Shown here piece by piece: positions 6,127 to 7,288 of a stretch of DNA of 7,288 bases. This stretch comes from an uncultured Elusimicrobia bacterium (lineage in GTDB: Bacteria > Elusimicrobiota > Endomicrobiia > Endomicrobiales > Endomicrobiaceae), in contig CAMVLN010000077.1 in the NCBI GenBank assembly GCA_947168325.1, positions 1-7,288 of the forward strand. Reading direction: 5' to 3'. Under the pieces are notes generated by a model. It saw nothing but the letters and a program-made list of their open reading frames with translations. It was not told the origin of the DNA and did no database searches. Position 1 is the stretch's first letter. Every line of letters begins with the position of its first letter. The position numbers were made by a program, and so were the translations under genes.

Positions 6127-7288
6127 TTATTTCTTAAATTTCAGTTCTTCTTTATCTAAATCAACCTTTATTTTGCTACCTTCGGGAAATTTCCCTGCAA
6201 TAAGCTCTAAAGATAAAGGATTTAATAAATATGTTTGTAATGCTCTTTTTAAAGGTCTTGCACCAAATGACGGGTCATAACCTTTATTGGCAATAAAATC
6301 TTTTGCTTTATCTGTTAATTGAATACTTATTTTTCTTTCTGCCAACCTTTTTGTAATAGATTGTAATTGTATATCTATAATTTTTCTAATATCTTCTTTT
6401 TGTAATCTATTAAATATTATTATTTCATCTATTCTATTTAGAAATTCTGGTTTAAATTGCAAATGTAAAACTTCATCAACTTTCTTTCTCATTTCTTTAT
6501 AATCAGCACTTTCTTGTATAATTTGTGACCCTAAATTTGATGTCATAATAATTACTGTATTTTTAAAATCTACAGTTCTGCCCTTACTATCTGTAAGCCT
6601 GCCATCGTCTAATAGTTGCAACATAACATTAAACACTTCTGGATGTGCCTTTTCTATTTCATCAAACAAAACTACAGAATAAGGTCTTCTTCTAACTGCC
6701 TCTGTAAGTTGCCCACCATCTTCAAAACCTACATATCCCGGAGGTGCCCCTATAAGTTTTGATACAGAATGTTTTTCCATATATTCGCTCATATCAATTC
6801 TAACTATATTTTTTTCGTCATCAAATAATAGTTCTGCTAGAGCTTTTGCAAGTTCTGTTTTACCTACTCCGGTAGGGCCTAAAAATATAAAAGATCCCAT
6901 AGGTTTGTTTGGATCAGAAATGCCCGACCTTGACCTTCTAACAGCATTTGCTATTGCAACAACAGCATCATTTTGGCCTATAACCCTTTGGTGCAATTTT
7001 TCTTCCATTTTCAAAAGTTTTTGCATTTCCCCTTCAAGCATTCTTGATACTGGAATACCAGTCCATTTACTTACAACTGTTGCTATATCGTCATCATCAA
7101 CTTCTTCTTTCAACATTTTTTTATCTTTTTGAAGAATTGTAAGTTTTTTGTTTTCTTTATCAAGCTCTGTTTGAAGTTTTGGAATTTTACCGTACCTTAT
7201 TTCAGCAACTAAATTTAAATCACCTTTTCTTTCAGCTTGTTGCTCATCTATTTTCAGTTGGTCTATTTCTTTTTTATATTTTCTTATT
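6127..7288 (-). CDS. clpB: ClpB disaggregase, C-terminal part (5' end outside window)
   Basis: The open frame runs to the window edge, giving 386 residues; the full protein is usually near 860. ClpB is a hexameric AAA+ chaperone that threads aggregated proteins through its pore, working with DnaK. Visible residues 1-57 are the end of the coiled-coil middle domain (ERKGDLNLVAEIRYGKIP, about 17-34). Next comes the KWTGIPVSRML entry to the second nucleotide-binding domain. That domain has Walker A GPTGVGKT (137-144), pore loop GYVG (184-187), Walker B VVLFDEIEKAHP (205-216), sensor 1 TSNLG (about 249-253), the arginine finger in FLNRIDE (Arg285) and sensor 2 GARPLKR (342-348). All key residues are present. 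The Met at 7116 is internal, not a start. The middle domain argues for ClpB rather than ClpA or ClpC. The promoter is outside the window, so heat-shock control cannot be assessed. Confidence 0.96.
   Translation of the reverse strand, partial: IRKYKKEIDQLKIDEQQAERKGDLNLVAEIRYGKIPKLQTELDKENKKLTILQKDKKMLKEEVDDDDIATVVSKWTGIPVSRMLEGEMQKLLKMEEKLHQRVIGQNDAVVAIANAVRRSRSGISDPNKPMGSFIFLGPTGVGKTELAKALAELLFDDEKNIVRIDMSEYMEKHSVSKLIGAPPGYVGFEDGGQLTEAVRRRPYSVVLFDEIEKAHPEVFNVMLQLLDDGRLTDSKGRTVDFKNTVIIMTSNLGSQIIQESADYKEMRKKVDEVLHLQFKPEFLNRIDEIIIFNRLQKEDIRKIIDIQLQSITKRLAERKISIQLTDKAKDFIANKGYDPSFGARPLKRALQTYLLNPLSLELIAGKFPEGSKIKVDLDKEELKFKK

Noticed and set aside
6905..7132. Plus-strand reading frame opposite clpB (and similar ones opposite mcrB, mcrC and the phosphoesterase gene)
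   Set aside because: They are antisense shadows of strongly conserved genes, with low-complexity products and no ribosome binding sites.

Overview
The window is a strongly AT-rich stretch of bacterial chromosome with the standard genetic code: Trp is TGG, and none of the intact genes uses TGA as a sense codon. Shine-Dalgarno sites are clear (AAGGAG or GAGGA type), and neither tRNA gene encodes its 3' CCA. Such base composition fits lineages such as Brachyspira, low-GC Clostridia, Elusimicrobiota or gut Melainabacteria. The sequence alone does not decide between them.

Layout, left to right. Positions 1-278 hold the decayed 3' end of a DDE (rve-type) transposase gene, with three in-frame stops and a probable late frameshift. 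Directly after it lies a perfect sigma-70 promoter (TTGACA, 17 nt, TATAAT; 278-306) that drives tRNA-Leu(UAA) at 360-445. Only 25 nt later starts a two-gene plus-strand cassette: a ParB/sulfiredoxin-fold protein (471-1322) and a metallophosphoesterase (1343-2074). With no promoter or terminator visible in the gaps, tRNA and both genes may form one transcript. The function of this protein pair is not established here, and it is the best candidate for something undescribed.

The rest is on the minus strand. tRNA-Ser(GCU) (2113-2204) has its own extended -10 promoter and converges on the metallophosphoesterase gene. Upstream of it is a two-gene McrBC-type, modification-dependent (type IV) restriction operon: mcrB (start corrected to 5762; 705 aa) then mcrC (3636-2263; 457 aa). 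McrB is the GTPase/translocase and McrC the PD-(D/E)XK nuclease. A 17-nt A/T homopolymer (5801-5817) sits between a -35-like and a -10-like element ahead of mcrB, as expected of a slippage-controlled ON/OFF promoter. This is the clearest regulatory signal in the window.

The right end is the 3' part of clpB (386 codons visible, 5' end beyond the window), the ClpB disaggregase. It ends in a strong intrinsic terminator (hairpin 6020-6061 plus U-rich tail) that separates it from the restriction operon.

Taken together, core genes (clpB, two tRNAs) frame accessory material: a transposase relic, a restriction system with a probable phase switch, and an uncharacterised ParB-like/phosphoesterase pair.
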